Positions 51,574 to 60,491 are shown, counted from the stretch's first letter. The stretch is DNA of 64,000 bases from Renibacterium salmoninarum ATCC 33209 (GCF_000018885.1 NC_010168.1:2604001-2668000); one strand, 5' to 3'. The notes: generated by a model not told the origin, from the sequence alone. Numbers and translations: made by a program.

Positions 51574-52884
51574 ATGATCACGTCTCGAACTGCCCGCCGT
51601 ACTTTCCGCCGCAATTCCTATCCAGAGCATTTGCGGATCACCGCAATCTTGCGCAAGGAAACCGTTGGCGGCGCATTGCTGTTGGCGGCAACTATTGCGG
51701 CGTTAATCTGGGCTAACTCCCCGGGATCAGAGAGTTACTTTGCACTCCGAGACGCAAAAATTGGCTTCAATCCTTTCGGGTTGAAACTCGACCTCAGCTT
51801 GGGTGCCTGGGCCTCCGACGGCCTGCTAGCCATTTTCTTCTTTATCGCGGGCCTAGAGCTTAAACGTGAGTTTATTGCTGGCGACTTACGGCGCTTTGAT
51901 CGCGCTATTGTGCCGATTGCGGCGGCAATTGGCGGCGTAGCGGTGCCAGCAATTATTTATACCCTGATCAACCTCAGCTCGGGGGCCGAAATCCTCAATG
52001 GTTGGGCCATCCCCACCGCCACCGATATCGCCTTTGCCCTCGCCGTGCTCGCCGTCATCAGCACTCACTTACCGACGGCGCTGCGAACCTTCTTGCTAAC
52101 GCTCGCGGTTGTCGATGACCTTATTGCCATCTCGATCATCGCGGTGTTCTACCCGCACAACTTGCAGCCACAGTACTTGGCCTTAGCTTTGATCCCGCTG
52201 GGGCTGTTCACTTGGGCTGTGCAGAAACGTATCCGCAGCTGGTATCTGTTACTGCCGCTAGCGATTATTACCTGGGTCTTAGTGCACGAATCGGGCGTAC
52301 ATGCCACCGTCGCCGGTGTGCTGCTGGCCTTCGCGGTCCCGGTGGTTCGCCGGGATCGCAATCCAGATAATGGACCAGGCCTCGCCGAACACTTTGAGCA
52401 TCGTTTCCGGCCGCTATCAGCCGGAGTTGCGGTGCCGATCTTCGCGTTCTTCTCGGCCGGCGTCGCAATTGGCGGCTGGGCAGGGTTCACCAACTCGCTC
52501 ACAGATACCGTGGCGATCGGAATTATTGCCGCGTTGATCCTGGGTAAAGCCATCGGCATTTTCGGCGCAACTTTCCTGATCACCAAAACCACCAGAGCCT
52601 CGCTTGACGATGGTTTGTCCTGGATCGATGTCTTGGGCCTAGCAATACTGGCTGGCATTGGTTTCACAGTTTCGCTCTTGATCAGCGAACTCGCTTTTGG
52701 TGCTGATTCTCCGCACAATGACCATGCCAAGGTCGCGATTCTGACCGCTTCGCTGGTTGCTGCTCTGCTAGCTACCGTGATCTTGAGAATAAGAAATCAG
52801 CATTACCGCAAGCTTGAAAAACTCGAATCGGTCGATGCCGACGGCGACGGCGTACCCGATGTCTTCGATGAAAAGGACGATTGA
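51574..52884 (+). CDS. nhaA: Na+/H+ antiporter NhaA
   Basis: A 436-residue antiporter with about twelve helices that exports Na+ in exchange for protons. The signature [35 protein letters not shown] and [19 protein letters not shown] (with the paired Asp transport site) are intact. TTG at 51571 precedes the ATG at 51574, and GAGGA lies seven bases ahead. The tail is unusual: the last 20 residues include [16 protein letters not shown], a calcium-loop-like DxDxDG sequence not part of ordinary NhaA. The gene is convergent with the surface-protein operon. Confidence 0.92.
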   Translation: MITSRTARRTFRRNSYPEHLRITAILRKETVGGALLLAATIAALIWANSPGSESYFALRDAKIGFNPFGLKLDLSLGAWASDGLLAIFFFIAGLELKREFIAGDLRRFDRAIVPIAAAIGGVAVPAIIYTLINLSSGAEILNGWAIPTATDIAFALAVLAVISTHLPTALRTFLLTLAVVDDLIAISIIAVFYPHNLQPQYLALALIPLGLFTWAVQKRIRSWYLLLPLAIITWVLVHESGVHATVAGVLLAFAVPVVRRDRNPDNGPGLAEHFEHRFRPLSAGVAVPIFAFFSAGVAIGGWAGFTNSLTDTVAIGIIAALILGKAIGIFGATFLITKTTRASLDDGLSWIDVLGLAILAGIGFTVSLLISELAFGADSPHNDHAKVAILTASLVAALLATVILRIRNQHYRKLEKLESVDADGDGVPDVFDEKDD

Positions 52885-52900
52885 GCAGCAACGGCTGGGC

Positions 52901-54049
52901 TTAACTCGGATTGCATTGGGTGTGCGCGCCCAGGCCGAGCAACAATCCGGGATAGTTCAGAATGGTCCGGTTCGCCACGGTGAGCGCTGAGGAGGACCAA
53001 ATAATGTTTGACCAGTCGGAGCTCGCTAGGCCGCCAGTGGCTATCACCGAAAAGATACTGATCCGAAACGTTGTGGGACCACTGAGAAGTCCTAACAGCA
53101 CCCCCGCAGGTGTGAAGGTGAAGGCCGTTATACCGGCTGCCGTGCTGAAGTAACCCTGCTCTTGATCGACGCTGCCATCGGCTTTGAGCCGAGTAACTTT
53201 CAGCGCATAGCTACCCTCTGGCGGTAAAAACGGTGCCGGATTCCAGGTGATAGTTGAGTTAGGAAAGCTATCGGTGCACTGAATTCCACCCGTGATATCC
53301 ATTAGTCGGGCTGCCCGCAGCGTTCCGCCGGTGGCCACCGAAGAATCGGTAAATGACGCCAACGTGCCTTGGGAGGAGCCAGAAAAACTCATCCCGGCAA
53401 GTGGCAGAACTACGACGGCGAGCAGCGCGGCAACCCGGCGTCCGGATCGTCGGGTAGTCGCGCGTTCGCGAGACTTCGGCGGCTTAAAGGCGATGAAAAC
53501 AAGGACTCCGGCCAGAAGTCCACCAGCAAAGATCGCCCACGGCGACTGCAAAAAAGCAACGGCATAGCCAAGTCCATTGGCGGAGAAAAATATCAGGTCA
53601 ACTTTGCTGCTCTGCGGCACTGGATAAGGTAGCGGATCTGCCAAGGCGTTGGCATCGCCCTTGAGCGTCAGCATGACATTGCCGCTTTGCGCTGGAGCGA
53701 CGGCCACAACTCGGTGAGTAACCCGCTCGCCCTGCGCATTCGAAACGCTGACCACATAATGTATCGAAATATCAGTGGCAGCAACCGGCCGACTCAAGGC
53801 AAGCGCACCAGTATCGATCGTGGGGCCCATTGAACCTGGGCGGAAGACTATTGGTGTGATGCCAAAGACGACGGCGGCTAGCGCACCAATGAGACAAAGC
53901 AAGCCCAGTACGGCACCGGTCGTCAGCAAGACTTCCCTTGCCAACGGCAGTGCGCGCGCACGCTTCCGTGCTGGACCGCCTGCGGGCACCAGTAAGGCGG
54001 CGGCTCCCGGCGAGAGCTCCGCGTCGTTCGAATGCTTGGCTGCGGCCAT
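52901..54049 (-). CDS. SipW-type signal peptidase fused to a TasA-like surface domain
   Basis: A 382-residue protein with one membrane helix at about 38-62. An S26B peptidase domain follows: nucleophile in FRPGSMGPTIDTGALAL, His in GERVTHRVVAV, Asp in LKGDANALADP, i.e. the Ser-His(-Asp) form of SipW. It is anchored by a second helix (about 165-190). A third hydrophobic segment (ALLAVVVLPLAGMSF) is followed by GTLASFTDSSVATGGTL, which resembles the cleavage region of SipW-dependent secreted proteins, and then a beta-rich domain of about 120 residues. Peptidase and apparent substrate are thus on one chain. It is the last gene of a six-gene operon. Confidence 0.72.
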   Translation of the reverse strand: MAAAKHSNDAELSPGAAALLVPAGGPARKRARALPLAREVLLTTGAVLGLLCLIGALAAVVFGITPIVFRPGSMGPTIDTGALALSRPVAATDISIHYVVSVSNAQGERVTHRVVAVAPAQSGNVMLTLKGDANALADPLPYPVPQSSKVDLIFFSANGLGYAVAFLQSPWAIFAGGLLAGVLVFIAFKPPKSRERATTRRSGRRVAALLAVVVLPLAGMSFSGSSQGTLASFTDSSVATGGTLRAARLMDITGGIQCTDSFPNSTITWNPAPFLPPEGSYALKVTRLKADGSVDQEQGYFSTAAGITAFTFTPAGVLLGLLSGPTTFRISIFSVIATGGLASSDWSNIIWSSSALTVANRTILNYPGLLLGLGAHTQCNPS

Positions 54050-54050
54050 A

Positions 54051-54650
54051 TCAGCTCTGAATGGCCGAGAAGTTGAAGACGATAACGCCGGTTTGATTCT
54101 GCAAACCTGTTACCGCAGCGGTGTCGAGCCAAGCGCGTACACACAGTAAATCTGCGCCAGCAGCAGCCAATGCCCTGACGGCGGTAGCCGCACCGCCGAT
54201 CTTGCCGCTGTAGAGCTGGCCAGCCGTCGTAGTTGCCGTGCAGGTTGCCGAAGCATAAATGCCAATGTTCAAACCGGTTGCATCGGTGGCAAGCGTGCCG
54301 CTACCGGTGACCGCAATACTGTAATTGAAATTTAGCGAACCTGAATTGCGTACCGTGAGTTGTTTGAACACGGCCACACCGCCAGGAGCCAGGTTAGTGC
54401 CAGCAAAATCGGTAAAAGCATATGGCTGATTTAGACCAACGGCGCCATCACTCGAGGCTGAGCCTTGCCGCAAGGTGAGGTCTACCGTGCCAGCCACAAA
54501 GCTCCCGGACGTTACCGCGCTGGTATCTTGCCAAGCAGCTAAGGTGCCAACCGCGCCAAGCCCAAAGACCATGCCGAGCGCAAGTAGCGCGCGGGCCCTG
54601 ACCGAGCCAAAGCGTCGCCATAAATTGGGTTTTTGCGAATGCCTGCTCAT
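54051..54650 (-). CDS. TasA/camelysin-like secreted protein with SipW-type signal
   Basis: A 199-residue secreted protein. Its signal region ALLALGMVFGLGAVGTLAAW and QDTSAVTSGSFVAGTVDLTL has the alternate-type form (A-x-W-x-D ... G-x-x-x-A-G-T-V-D-L) recognised by SipW peptidases. The mature part is beta-rich, with two Cys pairs possible (TCTATT and DLLCVRAW). TasA relatives form surface fibres or matrix. ATG at 54650 is the expected start, with GGGGA nearby. The gene starts at the presumed former stop of the LPNTG gene, and the peptidase fusion follows one base after its stop. Confidence 0.72.
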   Translation of the reverse strand: MSRHSQKPNLWRRFGSVRARALLALGMVFGLGAVGTLAAWQDTSAVTSGSFVAGTVDLTLRQGSASSDGAVGLNQPYAFTDFAGTNLAPGGVAVFKQLTVRNSGSLNFNYSIAVTGSGTLATDATGLNIGIYASATCTATTTAGQLYSGKIGGAATAVRALAAAGADLLCVRAWLDTAAVTGLQNQTGVIVFNFSAIQS

Positions 54651-55311
54651 GACCGTCCCCATGTCTTCCCGAACCAGCCCGGCGCAGGCCAAAACCCAGC
54701 GCAATCAAGATCAGCGCACTCAACAAGCCAGCCGTCACTGCAGCTAACGGAAAGCCGGTATTTGGCAATCCGTCCGGTCCGGTCGCCGTCGGGCTGGCAG
54801 AAGTTGAGTCGGTTGAAGTTGGCGTTGCCGTTTCCGGAATCGACTCGCGAAGGTCGAACGAGAGCTCAACAGGAATTGTCTGTAGTTGCGTGTCGTTTCC
54901 GGCCTCGGTGCTGAGCCCGACGGTGAGGGTTATTTCCTCAGCGCTCCCTGCCGGAAGGGTAAAAAGCATGCTGCCATTTTTCATTAAGATTTTTGAGCCC
55001 TTAGTCGTTGAATCAGTTACTGTCGCTAGGCCGTTCGCGATCAATCCTTGCCAGGCGGCATCAGTTAGCCGGGCACTCAACTCAGCGGTGGACGCTGCTC
55101 CATTGCGTACCCAGAGCTGCGCGCTACGGTTCTCGCCCGGAATTAGCTTGTCTCCGGCGGCGAAAAGCGGACCGGGGAGTTGCTGAGCCCAGTGCACACC
55201 GTCGAGGCTCAGTTCCAGCTCCCCCGCTGCGTGCGCGGGAGCAGCGAACGTGAGCATCGCAAAGAACACAGATACACCAATTGCCGTGCACAAGCTAAGA
55301 AGTTTCATCAT
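54448..55311 (-). CDS. LPxTG-anchored surface protein whose normal stop seems lost
   Basis: The protein starts MMKLLSLCTAIGVSVFF with a cleavable leader (APAHA) and a beta-rich domain (GELELSLDGVHWAQQLPGPL onward). A Ser/Thr/Pro spacer leads to a sortase signal, GLPNTGFPLAAVTAGLLSAL, with a membrane helix and RR. A normal anchor would end there. Instead the frame runs about 67 codons into the next gene out of frame (AFAKTQFMATLWLGQG onward). The TGA overlapping the next start codon, ATGA at about 54650, is in the neighbouring frame, so a one-base indel after the helix probably removed the stop. ATG at 55311 overlaps the sipW stop. Confidence 0.65.
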   Translation of the reverse strand: MMKLLSLCTAIGVSVFFAMLTFAAPAHAAGELELSLDGVHWAQQLPGPLFAAGDKLIPGENRSAQLWVRNGAASTAELSARLTDAAWQGLIANGLATVTDSTTKGSKILMKNGSMLFTLPAGSAEEITLTVGLSTEAGNDTQLQTIPVELSFDLRESIPETATPTSTDSTSASPTATGPDGLPNTGFPLAAVTAGLLSALILIALGFGLRRAGSGRHGDGHEQAFAKTQFMATLWLGQGPRATCARHGLWAWRGWHLSCLARYQRGNVRELCGWHGRPHLAARLSLE

Positions 55312-55931
55312 GAGCGGCTGCTTTTCTGGCCGTGCCGATAGCCGTGCCGATGACCACGGCGATGATCGCGCCAAGCGCTCAGCAACATGAATACCGTATA
55401 GCCGATCAAAATCGCCACCGCGCCGGTTAGCAGCCAAATATGCCATTCCCCGCTGATTGCTGAATTGAGGTATCCCAAAAATGGCAGTGAATACCAAAGT
55501 ACGCCTCGGATTTGCACTGGTCGTACTGCGGCTGCGTCCGGGGTGTTGTTTGCATCGCCTTGCATTTGGAAATTGCGTTCGCCGTTGGGAGCAACCGAAA
55601 TCCCCACCACCCGGTGCGTTACAACATCGGACAATCCGGAGTTCAATTGGTAGCTCACGACCGAGCCAATGGAGATATTTTCGACTGGCGTGGCTTTGAT
55701 CACCAGAAGATCGCCAGGTTGCAGACCCGGCCGCATCGACCCTGTGAGCACCGTGAAGGTCTCGCCACCAGAAACTCTGGGTACCACGATCATGACCGCA
55801 ACGATACCGAGCACCAAGAAGAGCAGTAGCCAAGAAAAGACCTGGCGGAACCACCACAGAGGTCCTGTGCTTTGCTGCCTGACTCGGCGAGTTGGAGCTA
55901 GCTCAGTTGGCCGAGCGCTAGTCGTCGTCAT
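55308..55931 (-). CDS. sipW: Signal peptidase I, SipW/S26B type
   Basis: A 207-residue membrane peptidase. The N-terminal helix (WLLLFLVLGIVAVMIVVPRV) is followed by TVLTGSMRPGLQPGDLLVIK with the Ser nucleophile, DVVTHRVVGI with the His, and QMQGDANNTPD with the Asp. A C-terminal helix (IWLLTGAVAILIGYTVFMLL) follows. This Ser-His arrangement is that of SipW and ER-type peptidases, not of the Ser-Lys housekeeping enzyme. It should cut the alternate signals of the flanking TasA-like proteins. ATGA overlaps on both sides imply tight coupling. The His/Arg-rich tail is unusual. Confidence 0.88.
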   Translation of the reverse strand: MTTTSARPTELAPTRRVRQQSTGPLWWFRQVFSWLLLFLVLGIVAVMIVVPRVSGGETFTVLTGSMRPGLQPGDLLVIKATPVENISIGSVVSYQLNSGLSDVVTHRVVGISVAPNGERNFQMQGDANNTPDAAAVRPVQIRGVLWYSLPFLGYLNSAISGEWHIWLLTGAVAILIGYTVFMLLSAWRDHRRGHRHGYRHGQKSSRS

Positions 55932-56497
55932 CGGCTCTGATCCGCTCTAAATCCAAAAAACAGCTGGAACCCGGTTTGGTCTGTGCTCTGCGCGGCGTCG
56001 GTCCCGAGCACACCACGCAAGCACAGCACCAACGAAGCACCTGCGGCCAGCCTAGGCTGGCTGGTAAATACTGCGTTGGCTTGTTGCGATCCCTGGTAGA
56101 GCGTCAGACCATTTGTGGTTGCTGAGCCAAGAGGACAATCACCCACCAAATTGACCTGCGCGATGGAAATCACAAAGGACTGCAGCAAGCTAGGCGAACC
56201 AGATGTTGCGGTGATTCCTTTCAGATTGAGCAGAAATGGGGTATTGCCAGCATTTTTAACCACGAGCGGAGCTTGTTTACTCGCGCCGGGGCTAATAGCC
56301 GCCGCACTGAAATCACTGAGCTGATAATTCTTCACCTGGCTCGTCTGATCACCATTGAGCAAAATCAAAGAACCAGTGCTGATCGTGCCAGGATTCACCG
56401 TAGCTTGGTCACGCCAAAGCGCGGCGGTTCCGGTCGCCCCCACTAGCAGGAACGCCGAAACTGCCGCTGCCAGGGCCAAGCCCAGTTTCAGTCGCAT
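55928..56497 (-). CDS. Alternate-type signal peptide surface protein B
   Basis: A 189-residue protein whose leader, LGLALAAAVSAFLLVGATGT followed by AALWRDQATVNPGTISTGSL, is typical of alternate-type (SipW-processed) signal domains. The mature domain is beta-rich with a likely Cys pair (GDCPLG and LVLCLRG). It ends four bases inside the sipW start. A matrix or pilus role is inferred from family, and no direct function is seen. Confidence 0.75.
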   Translation of the reverse strand: MRLKLGLALAAAVSAFLLVGATGTAALWRDQATVNPGTISTGSLILLNGDQTSQVKNYQLSDFSAAAISPGASKQAPLVVKNAGNTPFLLNLKGITATSGSPSLLQSFVISIAQVNLVGDCPLGSATTNGLTLYQGSQQANAVFTSQPRLAAGASLVLCLRGVLGTDAAQSTDQTGFQLFFGFRADQSR

Positions 56498-56517
56498 GGC
56501 AGGACCCCCAAATGCCG

Positions 56518-57084
56518 TCAGCGAGTCTGCTGCAATTTGAGCGCAAGGCCGTTCAAATTGGCGGATTGGTTTTCAATAGTCTCATCGTCGGTTCCGGAAG
56601 CGTTGGCGCCCTTGGCAAAGGCAACGGTACTTCCGACGTCGAAGGTGTAGCTTCCTGGGGCAGCGAAACTAATCACGCCCGCAGTATTGGTCAAACCCGA
56701 GGGTAGGCTCTCCGGTGCCACCGTGACCGTAACGTAAGGCTGCCAAGCAGCCGGGATCGCGGTATTGATTGAGCTGGGGTCAATGGTCAAGGAACCCTTG
56801 AGATTCTTGCCATCAGCGGTGATGGTGAGAATCTGCACGAATTTGACGGTATCCCCAGGGACGAGTTTGAAAGTGGTCAAATCAATGGCCGTCGCACCGG
56901 TCACATCTGAAGAAACGTCTTTCCAACTACCTGCAGTTCCGAGCGCGAGTTTGAGCTGTCCGGTGTTAACCTGGCCTGCATCGACAGTCTTGTTGTCCTG
57001 CCAAAGGGCCCAAGTAGTGCCACCTCCCAGCAGAAGCAATCCCGCAATACCGGCGGCAATTCCAGCTTTTGCGACTTTGTTCAT
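56518..57084 (-). CDS. Alternate-type signal peptide surface protein A
   Basis: A 188-residue protein with the leader AGIAAGIAGLLLLGGGTTWA, then LWQDNKTVDAGQVNTGQLKL, the alternate-type signal pattern seen in SipW-dependent proteins. The mature part (ALGTAGSWKDVSSDVTGATA, then beta strands ending LNGLALKLQQTR) contains no Cys. It is the first gene of the operon, 20 bases before protein B, so it may be the most abundant product. The upstream spacer of about 107 bases to sufU holds the promoter, not clearly recognised. Confidence 0.75.
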   Translation of the reverse strand: MNKVAKAGIAAGIAGLLLLGGGTTWALWQDNKTVDAGQVNTGQLKLALGTAGSWKDVSSDVTGATAIDLTTFKLVPGDTVKFVQILTITADGKNLKGSLTIDPSSINTAIPAAWQPYVTVTVAPESLPSGLTNTAGVISFAAPGSYTFDVGSTVAFAKGANASGTDDETIENQSANLNGLALKLQQTR

Positions 57085-57190
57085 CCTAGTTCCTCACTGT
57101 TTCTGCTCCCCCCGGAGCATCACTGAGAAGATACGCTGGCTTACTGTTTTGCCACCAGACCCCAGTCGGCTAATTCGACTAGCCGGGTGA

Positions 57191-57643
57191 CTAACCGAGC
57201 CGGTTTAAGGCGTCTTCAACACCCACCCATGCCAGCATCGCGCACTTCACCCGAGCCACGTATCGGGAGACACCAGAGAAGGCCGCCGCCTCACCAAGAA
57301 CTTCCTCGTCACCTTGAATTTGGCCTCTAGAGCGCATCATGGCGCGGAATTCCGTCATCAATTCCGCGGCTTCGCTCCGGTCGAGCCCGGTCAACAGATC
57401 ACTCAGCACTGAAGCTGAAGCCATTGAAATTGCGCAACCTGCACCATCCCAGTGCACGCCGACAATTATGTCCGGAGTCACATCGACTCGGATGGTAATT
57501 TCATCGCCACAGATCGGATTTAGTTGGTGAGATTGTGCGCTATTGGCATCCTGAGGTTCGGGATGTGCGGACATCGGCGAACCATGCTTAGCCTTGGAGT
57601 GCTCCAAGATGATGTCCTGGTAGAGCGAATCCAGGGCGCTCAT
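57191..57643 (-). CDS. sufU: Fe-S cluster assembly protein SufU
   Basis: A 150-residue SufU/IscU-like sulfur-accepting protein. The three zinc/sulfur-site cysteines are in LNPICGDEITI, WDGAGCAISMASAS and RVKCAMLAWVG, with the SufU-type spacing. It takes persulfide from SufS to build Fe-S clusters. ATG at 57643 overlaps the sufS stop by four bases, so the two are coupled. The sufBDC genes are not in this window. Confidence 0.93.
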   Translation of the reverse strand: MSALDSLYQDIILEHSKAKHGSPMSAHPEPQDANSAQSHQLNPICGDEITIRVDVTPDIIVGVHWDGAGCAISMASASVLSDLLTGLDRSEAAELMTEFRAMMRSRGQIQGDEEVLGEAAAFSGVSRYVARVKCAMLAWVGVEDALNRLG

Positions 57644-58965
57644 GAACGCACCGCCGCAACACCAGCACCAAAGTACGCTCGAACATCTGCAACGGCTTGC
57701 AAGAAAACGTCCACCTCAGCTTCGGTGTTGTAAAGGTAGCTGCTGGCGCGGGTGCTCGCGGTCAGGCCCAGCCTGCGATGGAGCGGTTGCGCGCAATGAT
57801 GACCTACCCGGACGGCGATGCCGCGATCATCCAGGAACTGACCCACGTCATGTGCGTGTACGCCCTCGACGTCGAACGCGGCCAAACCCAAGCGTTCCTC
57901 GCCGGGTTTCGGGCCCAGCACTCGAATGCCAGCAACGGAGCTCAAGCCGGTCACTAGCCGTTGGCCCAATTTCGCTTCCCAGGCAGCAATCCGGTCCATG
58001 CCCGTTTCGGATAAATAACTTGCCGCCACGGCAAGCGCAATGGCTTGCGAAATCTTTTGCGTGCCGGCTTCGAATCGTTGCGGGGGCGGCAGATAGCCAG
58101 CAGTTTCCATGGTTACCGAGGTGATCATGGATCCGCCGGTCAAGAACGGCGGCATTGCGGCGAGCAGTTCAGTCCGGCCATACAGCGCACCGATTCCGGT
58201 GGGTGCAAGCATCTTGTGCCCGGAAAAGACCGCAAAATCAACGCCCAGCTGCTTGACGTCAACCGGCAGGTGCGGCACGGACTGACAGGCGTCTAAGACG
58301 GTCAGCGCGCCTACCTGTTGCGCCTTCGCTACCAACTCGGCAACCGGGTTGATGGTGCCAAGTACATTCGAGGCATGGCTGAAAGCGAAAACCTTGGTGC
58401 GATCAGTGAACAGTTCATCGGCAGACTGAAGGGTGCCGTCGTCGTTAATCGGAATGAACTTCAGGCTCGCACCGGTACGCCGGGCGAGTTCTTGCCACGG
58501 AACCAAATTGGCGTGATGTTCCATCTCGGTGACGAGAATTTCATCACCAGGACGCAGCGCAAAACGCTCGGCTTCGGCAGATACTTGGCCGATACTGGCG
58601 TTACTGAAGGAATAGGCAATCAGGTTGATCGCTTCGGTCGCGTTGGAAGTCCAAACCAGCTCGTTGTCCGCCGCGCCAATAAAATCGGCGACGCCGACGC
58701 GGGCGGCTTCAAAAGCTTCCGTGGCCTCGACCGCGAGCCAGTGCGCACCCCGGTGCACGGCAGCATTGCGCTGCTCGTAAAATTCTTGCTCAGATTCCAG
58801 CACACTGAGCGGCTTTTGCGAGGTCGCACCTGAATCGAGGTACACCAAAGGGTGACCGTTGACTTGTTGATCCAGGACTGGAAAGTCGTTCCGGATGCGT
58901 AAGACTTCCTGCGTGGTCAACGCAGTTGTCGTCGATGCGGTGTGGACCGGTACTGATTCGCTCAC
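57640..58965 (-). CDS. sufS: Cysteine desulfurase SufS
   Basis: A 441-residue group II PLP-dependent desulfurase. The PLP Lys is in DFAVFSGHKMLAPTGIGALY, the cofactor-binding His in TEMEHHANLVPW, the aspartate in VLDACQSVPHLPVDVKQ and the active-site Cys in VRVGHHCAQPLHRRLGL. It removes sulfur from cysteine and passes it to SufU. GTG at 58965 has TAGGAG five bases upstream. An N-terminal extension of about 20 residues (SVPVHTASTTTAL) is poorly conserved. Confidence 0.92.
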   Translation of the reverse strand: MSESVPVHTASTTTALTTQEVLRIRNDFPVLDQQVNGHPLVYLDSGATSQKPLSVLESEQEFYEQRNAAVHRGAHWLAVEATEAFEAARVGVADFIGAADNELVWTSNATEAINLIAYSFSNASIGQVSAEAERFALRPGDEILVTEMEHHANLVPWQELARRTGASLKFIPINDDGTLQSADELFTDRTKVFAFSHASNVLGTINPVAELVAKAQQVGALTVLDACQSVPHLPVDVKQLGVDFAVFSGHKMLAPTGIGALYGRTELLAAMPPFLTGGSMITSVTMETAGYLPPPQRFEAGTQKISQAIALAVAASYLSETGMDRIAAWEAKLGQRLVTGLSSVAGIRVLGPKPGEERLGLAAFDVEGVHAHDVGQFLDDRGIAVRVGHHCAQPLHRRLGLTASTRASSYLYNTEAEVDVFLQAVADVRAYFGAGVAAVRS

Positions 58966-59092
58966 GTTGCTCCTAGCTGATCTCAGCAGCTTTCTTCACG
59001 AAAGAGGCAGAGGATGACGAACCCAATAATTCTCCCACGATTCATATGACATTGGTTTGTGAGAAAGGCCTCGCTCATCCCCCGCGCTCACG

Positions 59093-59113
59093 CTGAGCAC
59101 AAGCTGCTCAGCA
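59093..59113. promoter_or_regulatory. Inverted repeat upstream of ugd
   Basis: GCTGAGCA-CAAGC-TGCTCAGC is a perfect eight-base inverted repeat, bracketed by CCCGC and GCGGG that could extend the structure. It lies 28 bases before the ugd start in the sufS/ugd divergent spacer, so an operator or a leader hairpin is possible. Confidence 0.4.
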
Positions 59114-59141
59114 GCGGGTCTCGTCATATCAGGAGGAATCT

Positions 59142-60475
59142 GTGCGGATATCGGTGATTGGCTGCGGTTATCTGGGAGCGGTCCATGCGAGCTGTTTGGC
59201 GAAAATGGGGCACGAAGTGATCGGCATCGACGTCGATGCGCGAAAAATCGAAGAACTCTCCGCCGGGGTAGCGCCATTTTTTGAGCCGGGGCTGCCGGAG
59301 CTTTTGGGCGAGGCGATGTCCAGCGGGCGACTGCGATTTAGTACCGATATGGCCGATGCCGCTGGCTGCAGTGTGCATGTTGTCTGCGTAGGAACCCCGC
59401 AACGCAAAGGCGAATACGCCGCCGATTTGAGCTACGTCGACGCAGCATTCGCCGGACTGGCGCAATATTTGGCGCCCGGCGATATTGCAGTCTGTAAATC
59501 CACCGTGCCCGTTGGCACCGCAGCACGCATTTCCGCCGAATTAGCAAACTCTGCTCCGGAAGCGGTGCTGGCCTGGAATCCAGAGTTCTTGCGCGAAGGC
59601 CATGCGGTGCAAGACACCATTGCGCCGGATCGTTTGGTTTACGGCGTGCCAGACGGCGAACCGGGCGAACGCGCGACGGGCCTGCTTGATGAGGTGTACA
59701 GCACCCCCTTAGCGGCAGGCACGCCGCGGCTGGTTATGGACTACGCCACCGCGGAACTCGTCAAAGCCGCGGCAAACTCTTTTCTGGCCACCAAAATCTC
59801 TTTCATCAACGCGATGGCAGAGGTCTGCGAGGCCGCGGGTGCTGATGTCAGTGTGCTTGCAGATGCTATCGGCATGGATGAACGGATTGGTCGAAAATTC
59901 CTCAATGCCGGGCTAGGATTCGGCGGCGGCTGTCTGCCCAAGGATATTCGGGCCTTTATGGCCCGTACCGGCGAGCTGGGCGCAGATCAAGCGCTGACGT
60001 TCCTCAAAGAAGTCGATTCGAGCAATATGCGCCGCCGCACCAAAGTTGTGGAGTTGGTGAAATCGGCCTGCTCTGCGCTTGATCCGCAATCTTCTGGCTC
60101 GCTTATTGGCAAACGAGTCACGGTGCTTGGTGCCGCTTTCAAGCCCTGCAGCGATGACGTACGCGACTCACCCGCCCTCAACGTGGCGGCACAGTTGCAA
60201 CTTCAAGGTGCCACCGTCACGGTAACGGATCCAGAAGCGCTGAAAAATGCGGCCGAGCGCTTCCCCACATTGGCTTTTGAACCGGATCTGGACGAGGCGC
60301 TGGAACGCGCGCACGTCGTCGTGCTGTTGACTGGATGGCCGCCATACCGGGCTTTGGACCCGGTGACTTTGGGCGAAAAGTCAGTTCAAAATATTTGATC
60401 GACGGACGTAATGTGCTGGACGCGGCTGCTTGGCGATCCGCCGGCTGGACCTACCGCGGCATGGGCAAGCCTTAA
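59142..60475 (+). pseudogene. ugd: UDP-glucose 6-dehydrogenase, frameshifted near the end
   Basis: A UDP-glucose/GDP-mannose dehydrogenase of about 444 residues, making UDP-glucuronate for surface polysaccharide. The NAD motif ISVIGCGYLGAVHASCLAKM, VVCVGTPQRKGEYAADLSYV, the catalytic Cys in GLGFGGGCLPKDIRAFM and the C-terminal domain GKRVTVLGAAFKPCSDDVRD are intact. Near 60382 one base is missing, and the current frame stops at 60398. The correct tail (SSKYLIDGRNVLDAAAWRSA onward) is readable to TAA at 60473-60475. About 30 C-terminal residues are lost. The remainder might still fold, so loss of activity is likely but not certain. GTG start with AGGAGG. Confidence 0.85.
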
Positions 60476-60491
60476 ACAGCTTTGCTCCCAG

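Noticed and set aside
55312..55857. A long N-terminal extension of the LPNTG protein
   Set aside because: The sequence is the out-of-frame shadow of sipW. The ATG at 55311 starts a proper signal peptide and overlaps the sipW stop.
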